Origin: Anniella stebbinsi
Taxonomy: Eukaryota; Chordata; Lepidosauria; Squamata; Anniellidae
Direction of reading: 5' to 3'
Assembly: GCA_029215795.1 (NCBI GenBank)
Contig: JARDYH010000001.1
Span: 186,317,654 to 186,381,653 of the forward strand
DNA: 64,000 bases
This document shows, one piece after another, positions 1-11,003 of this stretch. Each line of letters begins with the position of its first letter. Position 1 is the first letter of the stretch. Both the position numbers and the translations under genes were made by a program. The notes under the pieces are model-generated. The model ran no database searches. It was not told the origin of the DNA and saw only the letters and a list, made by a program, of their open reading frames with translations.

Positions 1-265
1 TCTTCCATGATTTTGCAATGATAATGGACAGTGGTTCTGAAAGTTCTTCTGACAGCTCCATTATTACTCTAGGATGCAGTTCATCAGGCCCTTGAGATTT
101 GAACTCATTCAAAGAAATTAGGTGTTCCTTGACAATTTTTCATCATCCTGCCCCTTCAGCTTGTACTTCAGTTTTGCCATGGGGGGTCTGAGCTGAAGTA
201 GGAATTGAGCTCTTTGGCCTTTTCTTTGTCATCTGTTATGAATTTGCCATCCTCATTGAGTAGTT
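1..265 (-). mobile_element. CR1 LINE fragment, reverse-transcriptase start
   Basis: On the minus strand the first 120 bases translate to EFKSQGPDELHPRV and ELSEELSEPLSIII, the typical start of the CR1 reverse-transcriptase domain. It is cut by the window edge and has stops, so it is a relic. Confidence 0.8.
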
Positions 266-1189
266 GAGCTACTCAATGATGATGGTGGCGGTGATGATGA
301 CAATGATTTTATAAAATGCCTAAAATCAGTAGGTAGTATATAGAAATAAAACATTAAAAATAGGCCCTCAGCCTTACAATGATTTTAGAATGAAGAGTGG
401 GAGGCAGACTTCAGCCTGACACATATGTTTGCCTCACTATTTCCCAGTACTTTTCTGGAGGAGGAGTAAGTAATTCCAGATGTGGCTGTATTGGAATGAG
501 TCATCAACCACTGGGGCCAATGTGAGGCATTAAACTTGTGGTCAGTTATTTCCTCCTATTCTAAAACTGCAAAAGCTGGAGCTTTTCTCCTGTATCACAG
601 ACCATATCCAAAGGAAAGGGAGACAAAGAAGAACTCGGCCTGCCCTGTTGGACTCAGAGATCCGAAGTCAGTCATTTCCCTCCCAGCAGCAAGCAAGAGG
701 GAAGTCAAACGGTCAGCTTCACTTTCTCCTGCATTTGAATTTTTAAAACCTTAGTTTTTTCTCTCCCCAAAATAAAGAATTTTGGTGGATTCTTATCAAA
801 AATTAACTGAAACAAAATTCTCACCCATCTGCACCAGCCAAATTCATGAGGTATAGCTATTCACAGCATGGAGATATAGCAGCCTGCTATATAGCTGTTA
901 TAGATGAGGGACTTGTCTGCAAAAAGAGACAGCAACACTAATGAAGCACTAACATGGCTGAATATGCAGGGATTCAAGCCAAGACCTTCCAGAGCAAAGC
1001 ACTCAAAGCCCTCCGCCAGTTTCAGTTTCTCCCGCATTCAGATTCTTAAAATCTCAACTTTGTTTGTCCGGAATATGGAGAACTTTGTGACTTTTGATAA
1101 ATCCTTTTCAAACTGAACTGAACTGAACTTCTTAGCCATGTCTAGTAGCAGCCAATTATGTGATGAGGGTGAGAAAAAACACTGACTAA
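266..1189. other. No gene recognised; possible old repeat pair
   Basis: Two similar stretches near 715-760 and 1010-1060 (both with a tttctcc-cgcatt-like core) suggest two copies of an unidentified repeat. No coding exon was seen. Confidence 0.4.
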
Positions 1190-2803
1190 AGAGATTAAGA
1201 AAAAATTAGAAGAAGATAAGAAGATAAAACTGTCATGGTTTAGTAGAATAAAATGAAAATTTTACCTAAGTTTAATTTTTTATTTAGAATGTTACCAATT
1301 AATATATCAGAAATACAGTTAAAGAACTGGCAAGTTATAATAAGTATTTTTTGCAATGGTGATAAGAAAGCAAGGCTTAACAAAGGGAGTTGGTATAAAT
1401 CTCAGAAAAAAGGGGGATTGGGTCTCCCGAATTTAAAGTATTATTATATAGCTAATCAATTGAGATATGTAATAGATGGAGTTGTAAGATTAAGGGAAAT
1501 AAATTGGTTAGAGATGGATAGACAAGATTTAGAGTGGAAGTTAGAAAATATTTTTTTTATTAAAGTAAATAAGAAGATAATGGAAAGAATAGAAAATCCC
1601 TTGTTAAGGATTATTATAGAAATTTGGGCAAAATATAAAAGTAAATTAATACTAGATATTTCCCCATTGACCCCAGTGGTGGTGCTGGAAAATTTTCCAG
1701 TAAATTTAAAGAAGGAATTAAAAATAGTTTTTAGAGAACAGAGAATTATAAAAATAAAAGACTGGGTTGAAAAGATGGACACACAAAAAAGAAAATAGAA
1801 GAATTTATGAGAGGAAGGAATTTAACATAGTTTAAAGCTACTCAACTGGAACAATGGATGTCAAAATGGAAAAAAATGAAGAGCTTCGACAGCATACGAA
1901 ATTTGAGAAGATGATTATTGCGAGAGAAGAAGATTTAAATAAAAATATAAAAGGGGTGGTGAGTGAGATTTATAAAATATTGTTAGAAGGGGAAGAGAAA
2001 CAAAGTTATTTGAAAGTATTGTGGGAAGAAGATTTAAAGGAACAAATAAGTGATCAGATTTGGGGGAAAATCGGGGATTTGCGTATTTTGAATTCTATGT
2101 CAGTAAGAATAAAGGAAAATTATTATAAAATAGCATGGAGGTGGTATTTAACACCAGTAAGATTAAATCAAATTGATAAGAAATATTCGAAGCTATGTTG
2201 GAGAGGTTGTCATGAAATTGGAATGTATTTCCATATGTGGTGGATGTGTAATCATAGACAGAAATTTTGGCAAAGAGTATTTGAAGAAGTAGAGAAGATA
2301 ACAGGTTTAAAGCTAGAGGTATGTCCTAGGGTAGCTTTATTATCAATTTATGATAAAGTAAAAGGAAATCAAAATGTTAAAGATTTAATTATGAATTTAT
2401 TGACAGCAGCGAGGTTAATGATATCTAGACAATGGAAAATGCAAGGCAACTACCAAATAGAAGAATGGTATAAAGAAGTGTGGGAAATTGCTATTAATGA
2501 TAAGTTAACAATTAATATTAAAGTTAAAAGAGGAATATTAAGAAGAAATTATTTTTGGAATATATGGGGACTATTTGTAGATTTTGTATTAGAAAAAGGG
2601 AAGTTTTGTAGTTTTGGAAGAATGCTTAAAAAATTATAACAATAGATAAATATGTAGTAGCCGGTCCCAGGGGGAGGGGTGCACTTGTTAGGTGGAGTAT
2701 GATATATGGTGTTTATGTTATGTATTGATATGATTTGTAAGGTTTTTTTTGTTTGTCTTTTTATGTTTAGTATAATTTTTTTTAATAAAATAAAATAAAA
2801 AAC
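1190..2803 (+). mobile_element. 5'-truncated L1-clade LINE with target site duplication
   Basis: Two long open segments (1253-1798 and 1854-2639) encode the C-terminal half of an L1 ORF2 protein: PKFNFLFRMLP, GGLGLPNLKYYY, then YYKIAWRWYLTP and a GMYFHMWWMC motif. One frame break separates them. The 3' end is A-rich (2783-2803). AAAAACACTGACTAA occurs at 1175-1189 and again at 2804-2818, a 15-base duplication bracketing the element. The intact duplication and long open frames suggest a fairly recent insertion. The endonuclease and reverse-transcriptase core are missing, so it cannot move on its own. Confidence 0.93.
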
Positions 2804-2818
2804 AAAAACACTGACTAA

Positions 2819-5800
2819 TCATTATGGAGAGACAGAGAAGAAGTTAACACAAGGAGAAGAACTTTCCCAATAGCTGCCCTGTATTGGTCAGGATAGAACA
2901 GCCATGTGATGGTCCATCCTACAAATAGACTTGATTGAGAGTCATCAGCAATCTTTTCTTCCTCAAAAATGTATGCACATGCTTCATGTGTCTGCAGACA
3001 CAAGTCCCCGTCATCCATTTGTTGTCCCAGTTTCAAGTGCACACTTAAAACATCTCACATGTATATAATAAAAATAGAACATGAGTTAGCCAAAGTTAAG
3101 CAATTTAAAAATATTGGGGGAGATTTCAGCACATGCTTAATTCTCCCACTGAATAAATGAGAGTTAGGGGACAATCCTATGGAGATAGTCGGCAGCCTCC
3201 GAACACAGAGGCTGCTGAGTATCAAATGCAGGACGGGGCACAGTGGTGTCCCCCTGTATCGGGGTTCCAGCCACCCTGCATTTTCACTAGACGAGCGATT
3301 TTGCCAATCTAGCCACAGTACTTTGGAGAGTGAGGGAAGGAGTTTAGGATGAACAACAAAGGAAGCTGCATAATGTGCTGGCTCTGAGGGGACGAGGAGC
3401 ACAGTTTCTGGGCTCCAAGAAACTGAGCAATCCTATGTCTCCTCAGATCCCAGAAACAGAGCAATCCCATGTCTCCACAGATGCTGTATAGGGGGCATAG
3501 GATTAAAGGGTTAATTTTGGCTGGATTGTTGGCATGATAATCAGACTCAGCCCTTATTTTTGGTCCCATTTATCCAGGTACTTTTAGGGAATTTAGCTTG
3601 ATAGGGTAGTTTCTTATCTGTTACAGAGAGTATCCTATTGTTGCTCTGACCAAAATGATCATGAGATGCTGAATAAAATCAAAAAGACTTCTAAAGAGAA
3701 AGGCTTGTATTTAAAGATTTTAGGCCTCCTTTAACCTCCATGTCATCCAATGGCCCAAACAGTTCCCTATTTTGCTTCTGACTAACCAAGCTATTTGAAA
3801 GGCTGTGTTCGCTCATAACAGCCTGCCTGGGTTTTCAGGCAGTAATCCTATAATTTAAGGATGCCCAGCTGTGCATCCTTAGTTAAGGTTCGACAGGGGA
3901 AAAAGCATTCTACCATAATAAAGGGGTAATCGGGGGGGGGGGGGTGTTGGTCATTCTAACATTCATAAAATCAAAATGTTTTACCAATCCTCCTGTAATT
4001 TATATGTGCCAGAAAGAAATTCAAGAAGATTGGTGAAAGATTGAGGGAAGGAGGGCAGCTTAAGTAGAAAAAAACTCCTTCGGCCAAAGTGTTTGTTAAA
4101 AAAACTTTGCTGATACTTTTGTCCACCCTTTGTGATCATATGAGGGCTTACCTAATTAAAATCCTGATGATTTCTTTTTCCTTTGATCTTATATTTGATG
4201 AAACAGCTTTTCTTTTTTTAAAATACAATTTTCTTTTTTCAAAATATTTTTAATTGCTACTAAAAGCCCATGGAAGCTCATAATGCAGTACTCGGAATGT
4301 TGAGGCTTAGGGGAAGAGGGAATATCTGCCATCTGGATTAAAAACAGAAGCAGCAAGCAGCTCTGAATTTCTGCGGTGTGTGTGTGTGTGTGTGTACACA
4401 TGGACAAGCGATCCCCTCAGCATGACCAGATCGTACCACAAGGAAGCCATAGAATTGAATGGAAGTGAAACTAGTTCATAAGCAGGCCTAGCTTTCCTTG
4501 AGGGCAGAGAGTTTTGCTGCCTGAAGTCTAAGAAGCAGACTCATCCTGGTTCTTGCCTCCCTTTTGAGAGAAGAAGAGTTCTCTCTTTTCTCTTTGGGAA
4601 CCTGTTTTCCTTTGGCTTTGAGACTATTTTGGGCTATCTTTTCCCAAGCCAAGTTCCTCTGAGCAGGGCACCTGGCTCCTGAGCAGCTTGGTGTAGTTTT
4701 CGCCCCCTATTTGATTTTGCTCACTGATGAAGGTTGGGCTTCACGTTACTTTTCATTTTAAACTATTTTCTTTACTGTCTACTTGGATTACCTGAACTTT
4801 GCTGAGTTCTACACTCTGAATTCTAGGAGAGATCTATTCCAACCTTCCTCTGGATCCATGATCTCTCCTTGGAATAGGTAGCAACACATTCCTCTTGATC
4901 CCTCTTTCTCATACACACATTGCTCCCTTCCCTTTTTCTAAGAGTTTGACCATACTGCTATCAAGTTGGAAGCTTCAAGTACTAAGTTTTAAGTACAACT
5001 TTGAAATCTTTCAAAGTGCTTCTGGGCCTACAACGTTGTTTTTGGCTCAGTTACATTGTTTTTCTAATAGGCCTTAGAAACAGACTGTAGCGTATTTTGC
5101 ATGATGTACACATGTATTTTCTTTCTAATCATTGCATGTTTGACATTTCACTTCTGTATCTGATGTACTTTTGCATTTATTTTTCTTTATAAACCATTCG
5201 TATCTTAAGACTTCTTGTGTGGCATGTTTTCATTGGTTTAACAAGTTAAAAGGGGGTATTCACTTTTTTCCTGCTTTTGTTTTAAAATCTATTTTCAACA
5301 GGCCTAGTAAAGTCAAGAGTAACAGAGTTGGGGGAGATAATATCCTCCTGGAGATAATTTAGACTGATCCCAACCACATTATACTATTCCCCCTTCTGAA
5401 GAGGTCTGGTCTGTGGACTACTAAAGACCATAATAACAGTTCTCGTGTGCCCATTTGCTTTATGAGACAGATGCTCCTGCAGGCTACCAAACAGCAGGAC
5501 TAATAGGCCATAAAATTGCCTGGCTTGGTCTGCCAGAAACCCAGCCTCACCACTCCTGGCAGGTCCATGTTCTACAGCAACTGCTCTCAGATGAATTTAG
5601 TTTACTGACCTCCCCTGGCCGGGTCTTGCAGGAAACTATAGGGACAGACAGAGCAGGCAAACATGGCACATGGAGTGCTCAGATGGGAAAATCTAAAAGA
5701 AAGTATGCTGCTTTTCAAGAACCAAGGAAATTCAATAGGTCTTACTTTTGAGTAAATATCTATGAATGGAGATGCAGCCTGTGCAGGTGTGAAACTTGAC

Positions 5801-5993
5801 CACAATCTGCTACTTTGAGGTCGAAACAGGAAGAAAAAGCATATAGCATGAAATGAGCTATAATAATTAACATAGTAAACTGTAACTTATTCTAATGCTT
5901 CCAGAATTAATCAGAGATTTGTAATTCCAGTAGAACAATTTTTCAAGTTGTCTCCAAATACAGACACAAAACATGAAATGCTTTTCATGAGAA
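2819..5993. other. 3' flank of COL6A1, no gene recognised
   Basis: Open frames here are short and show no recognisable family. Contains a 13-base G run (3932-3944) and a GT microsatellite. Probably degraded repeat and unique intergenic sequence. Confidence 0.5.
4376..4396. repeat. (GT)n microsatellite
   Basis: About ten GT units. Confidence 0.95.
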
Positions 5994-6055
5994 CAAAATG
6001 CTGGACTAGATGGGCCGATGTTCTGATCCAGGAAGGCTCTGGACAGAGAGACAGA
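5994..6055 (+). mobile_element. SINE 3'-end fragment
   Basis: A ctggactagatgggcc segment matches the 3' part of the tRNA-derived SINE seen complete at 26820-27015. The tRNA-like head is missing. Confidence 0.5.
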
Positions 6056-6513
6056 GGCTCTTCAGCCTCCCTGGCCAACTGCAATCTGGCCCCTTGCCTC
6101 CCAAATTCCAGCAAGGGCCATTAACACTGTGCCCTCATCTTCACGGCGCTGCAGTTGCCATGCCCAACATTGGCGCACCTTCCGTCCATCTACAGTGGAA
6201 GGAGTGCCATGGCGGGGTTTCCTGCTGCCGCCACTGCCGCACCCACACCTGCCCAGTAGAGCATCACCGGCAGCTGTAGGGGCAGCTGGGAGCATCGGAC
6301 CCCTCTTCAATCGTAAGTTTATTTTTTAAAAACTTTTTAAAATGGGGGGGAGGACTGCAGAGGCACGGAGGTGGTGCAGCAAGCTAATGGCTTTTTGGTC
6401 CACCCCTTCCCTGCCCAGCCCATGGTGACCAATCAGTGGTCACCGTAGATTGTGGCAGGCCTTCCAGAAGCTCCGGAACAAGAGCGACAGATGGCAAATG
6501 CTGTCGTCGCTGC

Positions 6514-6655
6514 GCTCCAAGCTAAAAAAAGTCGGGGTAAATGCCCGACTTTTTTAGAGCGGAGCTTTGGGGCTTTCCCCTGCAGTAGTTTCAGAGTGGT
6601 GGCAGCGTAATGTAATCCACCTGCCGCCACTCTGAAGCTACTGCGGGGGGAAAGC
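6514..6655. repeat. Two adjacent inverted repeats (hairpins)
   Basis: 6514-6565 folds gctccaagctaaaaaaagtc against its near complement. 6572-6655 folds gctttcccctgcagtag against ctactgcggggggaaagc. They lie end to end, as in a foldback MITE. Confidence 0.75.
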
Positions 6656-6889
6656 GGCCATCTAGAGGTATCCTGTAGCAGAGAAAGAGATAAAATGAGA
6701 CATTTCCCATTAGCCCACTGGTCCCTTTCTCTCTTGGATTCCCTTAGAAGCAGCCAGTCATTCTGTATGAGCAGGAGAGAGTAAAGGAGGGAGACACTGC
6801 TCCATTGACCTGTTTTCAGGGATGGGTGCACTGTGCAATATGAATAAAGTCAATATTTTTTTTTCCTGGCTGTGTTAGGAGGAGCTGCT

Positions 6890-8240
6890 TGCCATGACTG
6901 TTTGGATCATTTTGATCTGCTCTCTTTCAAAGTTGCCTGAAGTAGCAGAAGCCATGCAAGCTGGACTGTTGTCTACTATGGTTGGTTTAGATCAACTGGG
7001 AGAACATAATGGGGTTTTGGTCAGAATATTTAAAGCCTTCCTGAGGGAAGGTAGCCTCTGTCAAATTATAAAGGAGGCAATTATGTATGTTCTCCTTGAA
7101 CAAGGAATATCTGGCCATCTGTAGACTAGTGCACTGTCTTCTATTTGGGAGAAAGGGTAGTGAGTGTGTCATGATAGACCAACTCCAGGCTTTATTAGAT
7201 GATCCATCTATCCTCAGCCTGTTTCAATCTGTCTTCTTGCCTGATTATGGTATGGCATAGAGACTATTATAGTACCCCTCGTGAATGATTTCCCTCTTTA
7301 AATCAACTGGGGCACTATTTCTCTGCTAAAATAGTTAGAGCACAATCTTACGTATGTTTTTAGGCAGAACAAAAATCCTAAAACTCCTAGCATGCTGTGG
7401 GTTTTATGACTTTTTTCTATCTAAACATACATAGGATTGTGTGCTTACTGGTTTTTGATACAGTGGATCACACTGTTCTTTTGGGCCATTTCAAACTGGA
7501 GGAAGGTATTTCAGAGAGAAAGATCCAGTGGTTTCTTTTTCTTTGTGTTCCTTTTGTGTCAGAGAGTTGCCATGTCAAACCCTGGTGTCATCACCAATGT
7601 CATTCAGTACCAATATAAAGCCACTGAATGGGTTCATCCATTGGCTGAGTCCCCTTCTAGATTGGACCTTGCTACACTGATCCATACTTTTGTATCTTTT
7701 AAGCTTGAATGCTGCCTGTGTGGTATTACCCTTGATGAAGATTCAGAAGCTTTAATTGATCTGGGGCTGATAATTCAGTCTATCCTGCACTAATGTCATC
7801 CATCGGTTACCTGCTGCTGCTGCTGGATGCAATTCATTCTGCACTGCATATCTTAAGGGCCACCTTTTCTCACATTATACCCTCATTCCACTCACACACC
7901 GGTTGAAACTGGGTCAGTAGGCACTGCTTGTACTTCTGTTGCTATGACAGGCGAAAGCTATGACATCTAGGAGCAGCTTATTCCTCTTAATCTTTTCAAC
8001 ATTCTGCCTGCAGATGGGAAATCTACAATTTACTAGGGTTTTGGAAAGGCTATAGACCTTCCTTTTTCAGCAGGCATTTGGATGATTTGATTTGTTTCTC
8101 CGGCTATTTTCTGGTGTCTTGATTTATTGTTAGTTGCTGTACTTTAGGTTTTAGGGTTGTTATTTTAAAATATGAGCAGCTTTGTTCACCTTATGGGAAA
8201 GTGGTCTATAAATATTATAAATAATTAAAAACCAAATAGG
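6890..8240 (+). mobile_element. L2-like LINE relic
   Basis: A fragment reading LVFDTVDHTVLLGHF resembles the catalytic DTVDH-LL block of L2 reverse transcriptases. The end near 8110-8240 (agcagctttgttcacctt ... tataaatattataaa) resembles an L2 3' end. Many frame breaks. Confidence 0.5.
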
Positions 8241-9476
8241 TGTCATCAATAGCCCCTCAAGTTTTTCTAGGTTTCATTACATTATACATGTTTTTTTTAG
8301 TGTTTTTCATCTGATGCAAAGGATCAGAGCACCACAGAGAGAGAACAAGAGTGGCCTTGCACTACAGCACGTAAGTGGTAGATGGAGAAAACCAGGCAGG
8401 AAAGTAACCGGAGGAACACAGGTCTTTTTAAAGTGTGACACAAAGGACATGTTTTAGTCTCGAATGCTGATATGTTGCAATCCTTGACACACTTTCCTGA
8501 CAGTAAGTCCTACTGAACTCAGTGGGGCTTACTTCTGAGTAAACATTCATAGGATTGCACTGTTAATGTGGTAAAGTGCAAAAAAGCCATTAAAAATCGC
8601 ATGTAGTTTCTAGTCAATGTAATTATTTTTTCGTTTGATCTACAGAGCAGGGACTACAAACATTATAAAAATTGCATCTTGTATATAAAGCTTGAGGCAA
8701 ATGGATCAGTATTTGGTAGTATTAGATCAATTAATTTATACAATGTGAAACCTTTTCCTGTACAAAGTTCATATGTAGGTGTCCTTCAAATGAATATCAT
8801 TGAATATAAAAGTTTTATACAAAAATTGCCATGGCTTCCACTAGTAAATTCTGGGACACCTAGGTGCTAAGAATCTTCTAGCCAGGATTCCTAACCCTCC
8901 TCAGAACAACAGTTCCCAGGATTCCCTGGAAGGTGTGTGACTGTCTAAGCAGCTGCAATTGTAAGCACACTAACATGGGAGAAAGTCTCACTGAACATGG
9001 TGGGTAAATATGCATGTAGGATCTTGATTCTGAGTGACCATGCCTAAGAGAAGTCTGCTCTTCTGTAGCATAACTATGTCTTTAGCCTCATCAAGAATTC
9101 AAGGTTGACTGTGATAAACAGTGAAAAAACATAGTTTCCCAATGAACACTATTTCCCACTAGTTGTGAAACTTTTCTTTGTAATTTAATCACTGACATAA
9201 AACCAATTTTCCTCCCACCAAAACCGTGGAAAATTATTTATTTGAACAAATCTTGAAATGAACAACTGTCAATAAAACTCAGGAATAAAATAAAATGAAG
9301 TGGTAAAATGAATATTGATTACAAAACAATAAAAGCCACAATCTTGAAAAAAATTCCTGGTGTTTTTTTTTTTTTTTTACAAGCATCCTGAATTCATAGC
9401 AAGAGCACCATTGGAATTAAACCTGTCCAAACCAATTCCCAACTTTAATATACTTTTCAGAAATGACTTGTAAACT
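8241..9476. other. No gene recognised; short repeat fragment
   Basis: 8500-8560 (ggcttacttctgagtaaaca) is a short LINE or SINE 3'-end fragment common in squamates. The rest is AT-rich unique sequence with a T run at 9363-9378. Confidence 0.4.
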
Positions 9477-9602
9477 GGCTTCCCCAACATGTTGCCCTCC
9501 AGATGTTTTGACTCAACTCCCATAATCTCTAACCATCGGCCATACTTGCTGTGGCTGATGATAGTCCAAAGCATCTGGAAGGCACCAGGTTGGGGAAAGC
9601 TG
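9477..9602. mobile_element. MITE with CCCCAAC terminal inverted repeats
   Basis: Left end gcttccccaac with ccctccagatg; right end catctggaaggcaccaggtt then ggggaaagc. The two ends are imperfect inverted repeats. A related sequence lies at 45220-45320. Confidence 0.7.
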
Positions 9603-10337
9603 GTGTAAACAAACCAACAATGTAAACCTCAGGCTGTGGATGTCAGCGGGGTAGCACCTACATTGACTATCACATTAGAAAGGATAGGGCCCTCTGAAGT
9701 CAAGATGCCCGAACATTGTTATTGAATAATTCATTTGTAGTTTCCTCCATATGTAGACTCTGGTTTGGGTGAGATGCTGTTAGTTTAAATCTTGTTGTTA
9801 ACATAAAATGGCTCTGAGATGGATTGCATACCTGAAGTCACAACTTTAATAACCTCCACAATTGCCCTGGAGAGCAATTGGTATCTCAATAAGCATCCCT
9901 TATATTTTTGTGGACAAAGTCATCTTTCTGGAGCTGACTAGTCTGAAAAATAATCACTATTCCATATCTTTCTTGTTATAAAATAAAATAACAGACAAGT
10001 TTTTAAAAATAATTGTAGCAGTGAGATAGGGTTATTTTATTCTATGAAGATCCTAATATCTGTGTGAAATGTGCTATCAACCTCAGAAAAGAGGATAGTG
10101 CATTTAAACTTCCTTATCAAACCAGTTTATCTCTGTGAGATAAGATGGGAAAATAGTCTTTTCAGAAAACTATTGACTAAGGCAGGAATAAATCAACCTA
10201 CATTTCCCCCTGTAGGTTAGAAGACTTCATTGACAATAAAGAAAAACAGGGATGGACATAACATTTCTCGAAAGAAAGGATGCAAGTGGACTATGTATGG
10301 CTTTGTATAAAAACATGGGTTCCATTGACTGCTAACA

Positions 10338-10343
10338 TTTTAT
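10338..10343 (-). terminator. Candidate AATAAA poly(A) signal
   Basis: AATAAA on the minus strand about 50 bases after the COL6A1 stop. A second copy lies at 10036-10041. The first gives a very short 3' UTR, so the later one or one further downstream may be the real site. No transcript data can decide this here. Confidence 0.3.
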
Positions 10344-10392
10344 TTTTGAAAACATAGACTCTATATATCCTGCTCCTCTGTGCTCCACCTCC

Positions 10393-11003
10393 TCAGTCTA
10401 CGGCTATTTTTCTGGAGACAGTTTGATAGAAGACGCCTCTCAGCAGAGACTGGTAATCAGGCACTCTGAAAAGATGGCGCTCTCCATAGGCCACATCATA
10501 TTCAGCCGTTTTTCCAGTGACAAGCACACGTATATTGGGCTCATTGGCTTGAGTGCCAACCACTAGTACATAAATTTCAAGGCCTGCCTGTCGAGCCTCC
10601 TGAACTGCCCTCTCAATAGCACTTCTGGTGATGCCTTGAGAGTTGCCATCAGAGAAAATCAACACTCTCTTCTTAGCACCAGAACGTGAAGACCGCCGAT
10701 ACAGATTGGCGACATAGTTCAGGGCTGCATTCACATCTGTGGCATCATTAATAAATTCCATTTTTTCGATAGTATCAGCAATCACTGTGTAATTGTGTTC
10801 AAACTGTGCTTCCAGTTTCTGCTGGGCTTTACCACTGTACTGGATGACAGAGATGCGCACAGTGTCCTCTGCAGGTTTGGCTGCTGCCAAGAATCGTTCT
10901 GCAAGGCGTTTCACAAACTTCTTGGTGGTATCGAAATTACGGCTCCCAACACTGGTAGAACTATCCACGAGGAGTGTGAGATCAGCTGGGCCAGCAAAAG
11001 AGA
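10393..11003 (-). CDS. COL6A1: COL6A1 terminal exon, C2 VWA domain and stop
   Basis: 611 bases from acceptor ttctcttttcag to TGA at 10393-10395. The domain begins [14 protein letters not shown] (human ADITILLDGSASVG), carries the DxSxS metal site, HNYT sequon, [19 protein letters not shown], and ends [15 protein letters not shown]. The C2 domain is needed for chain association in collagen VI. The whole C-terminal domain in a single exon matches the human arrangement. Confidence 0.98.

Noticed and set aside
1253..2639. Long open frames near the left edge as a possible host gene
   Set aside because: The protein blocks are those of L1 ORF2 and the segment is bracketed by a 15-base target duplication.
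1..10392. Search for the start of COL6A2, the usual neighbour downstream of COL6A1
   Set aside because: No collagen or VWA exon was found on either strand in this interval; in human the distance is larger than this flank.
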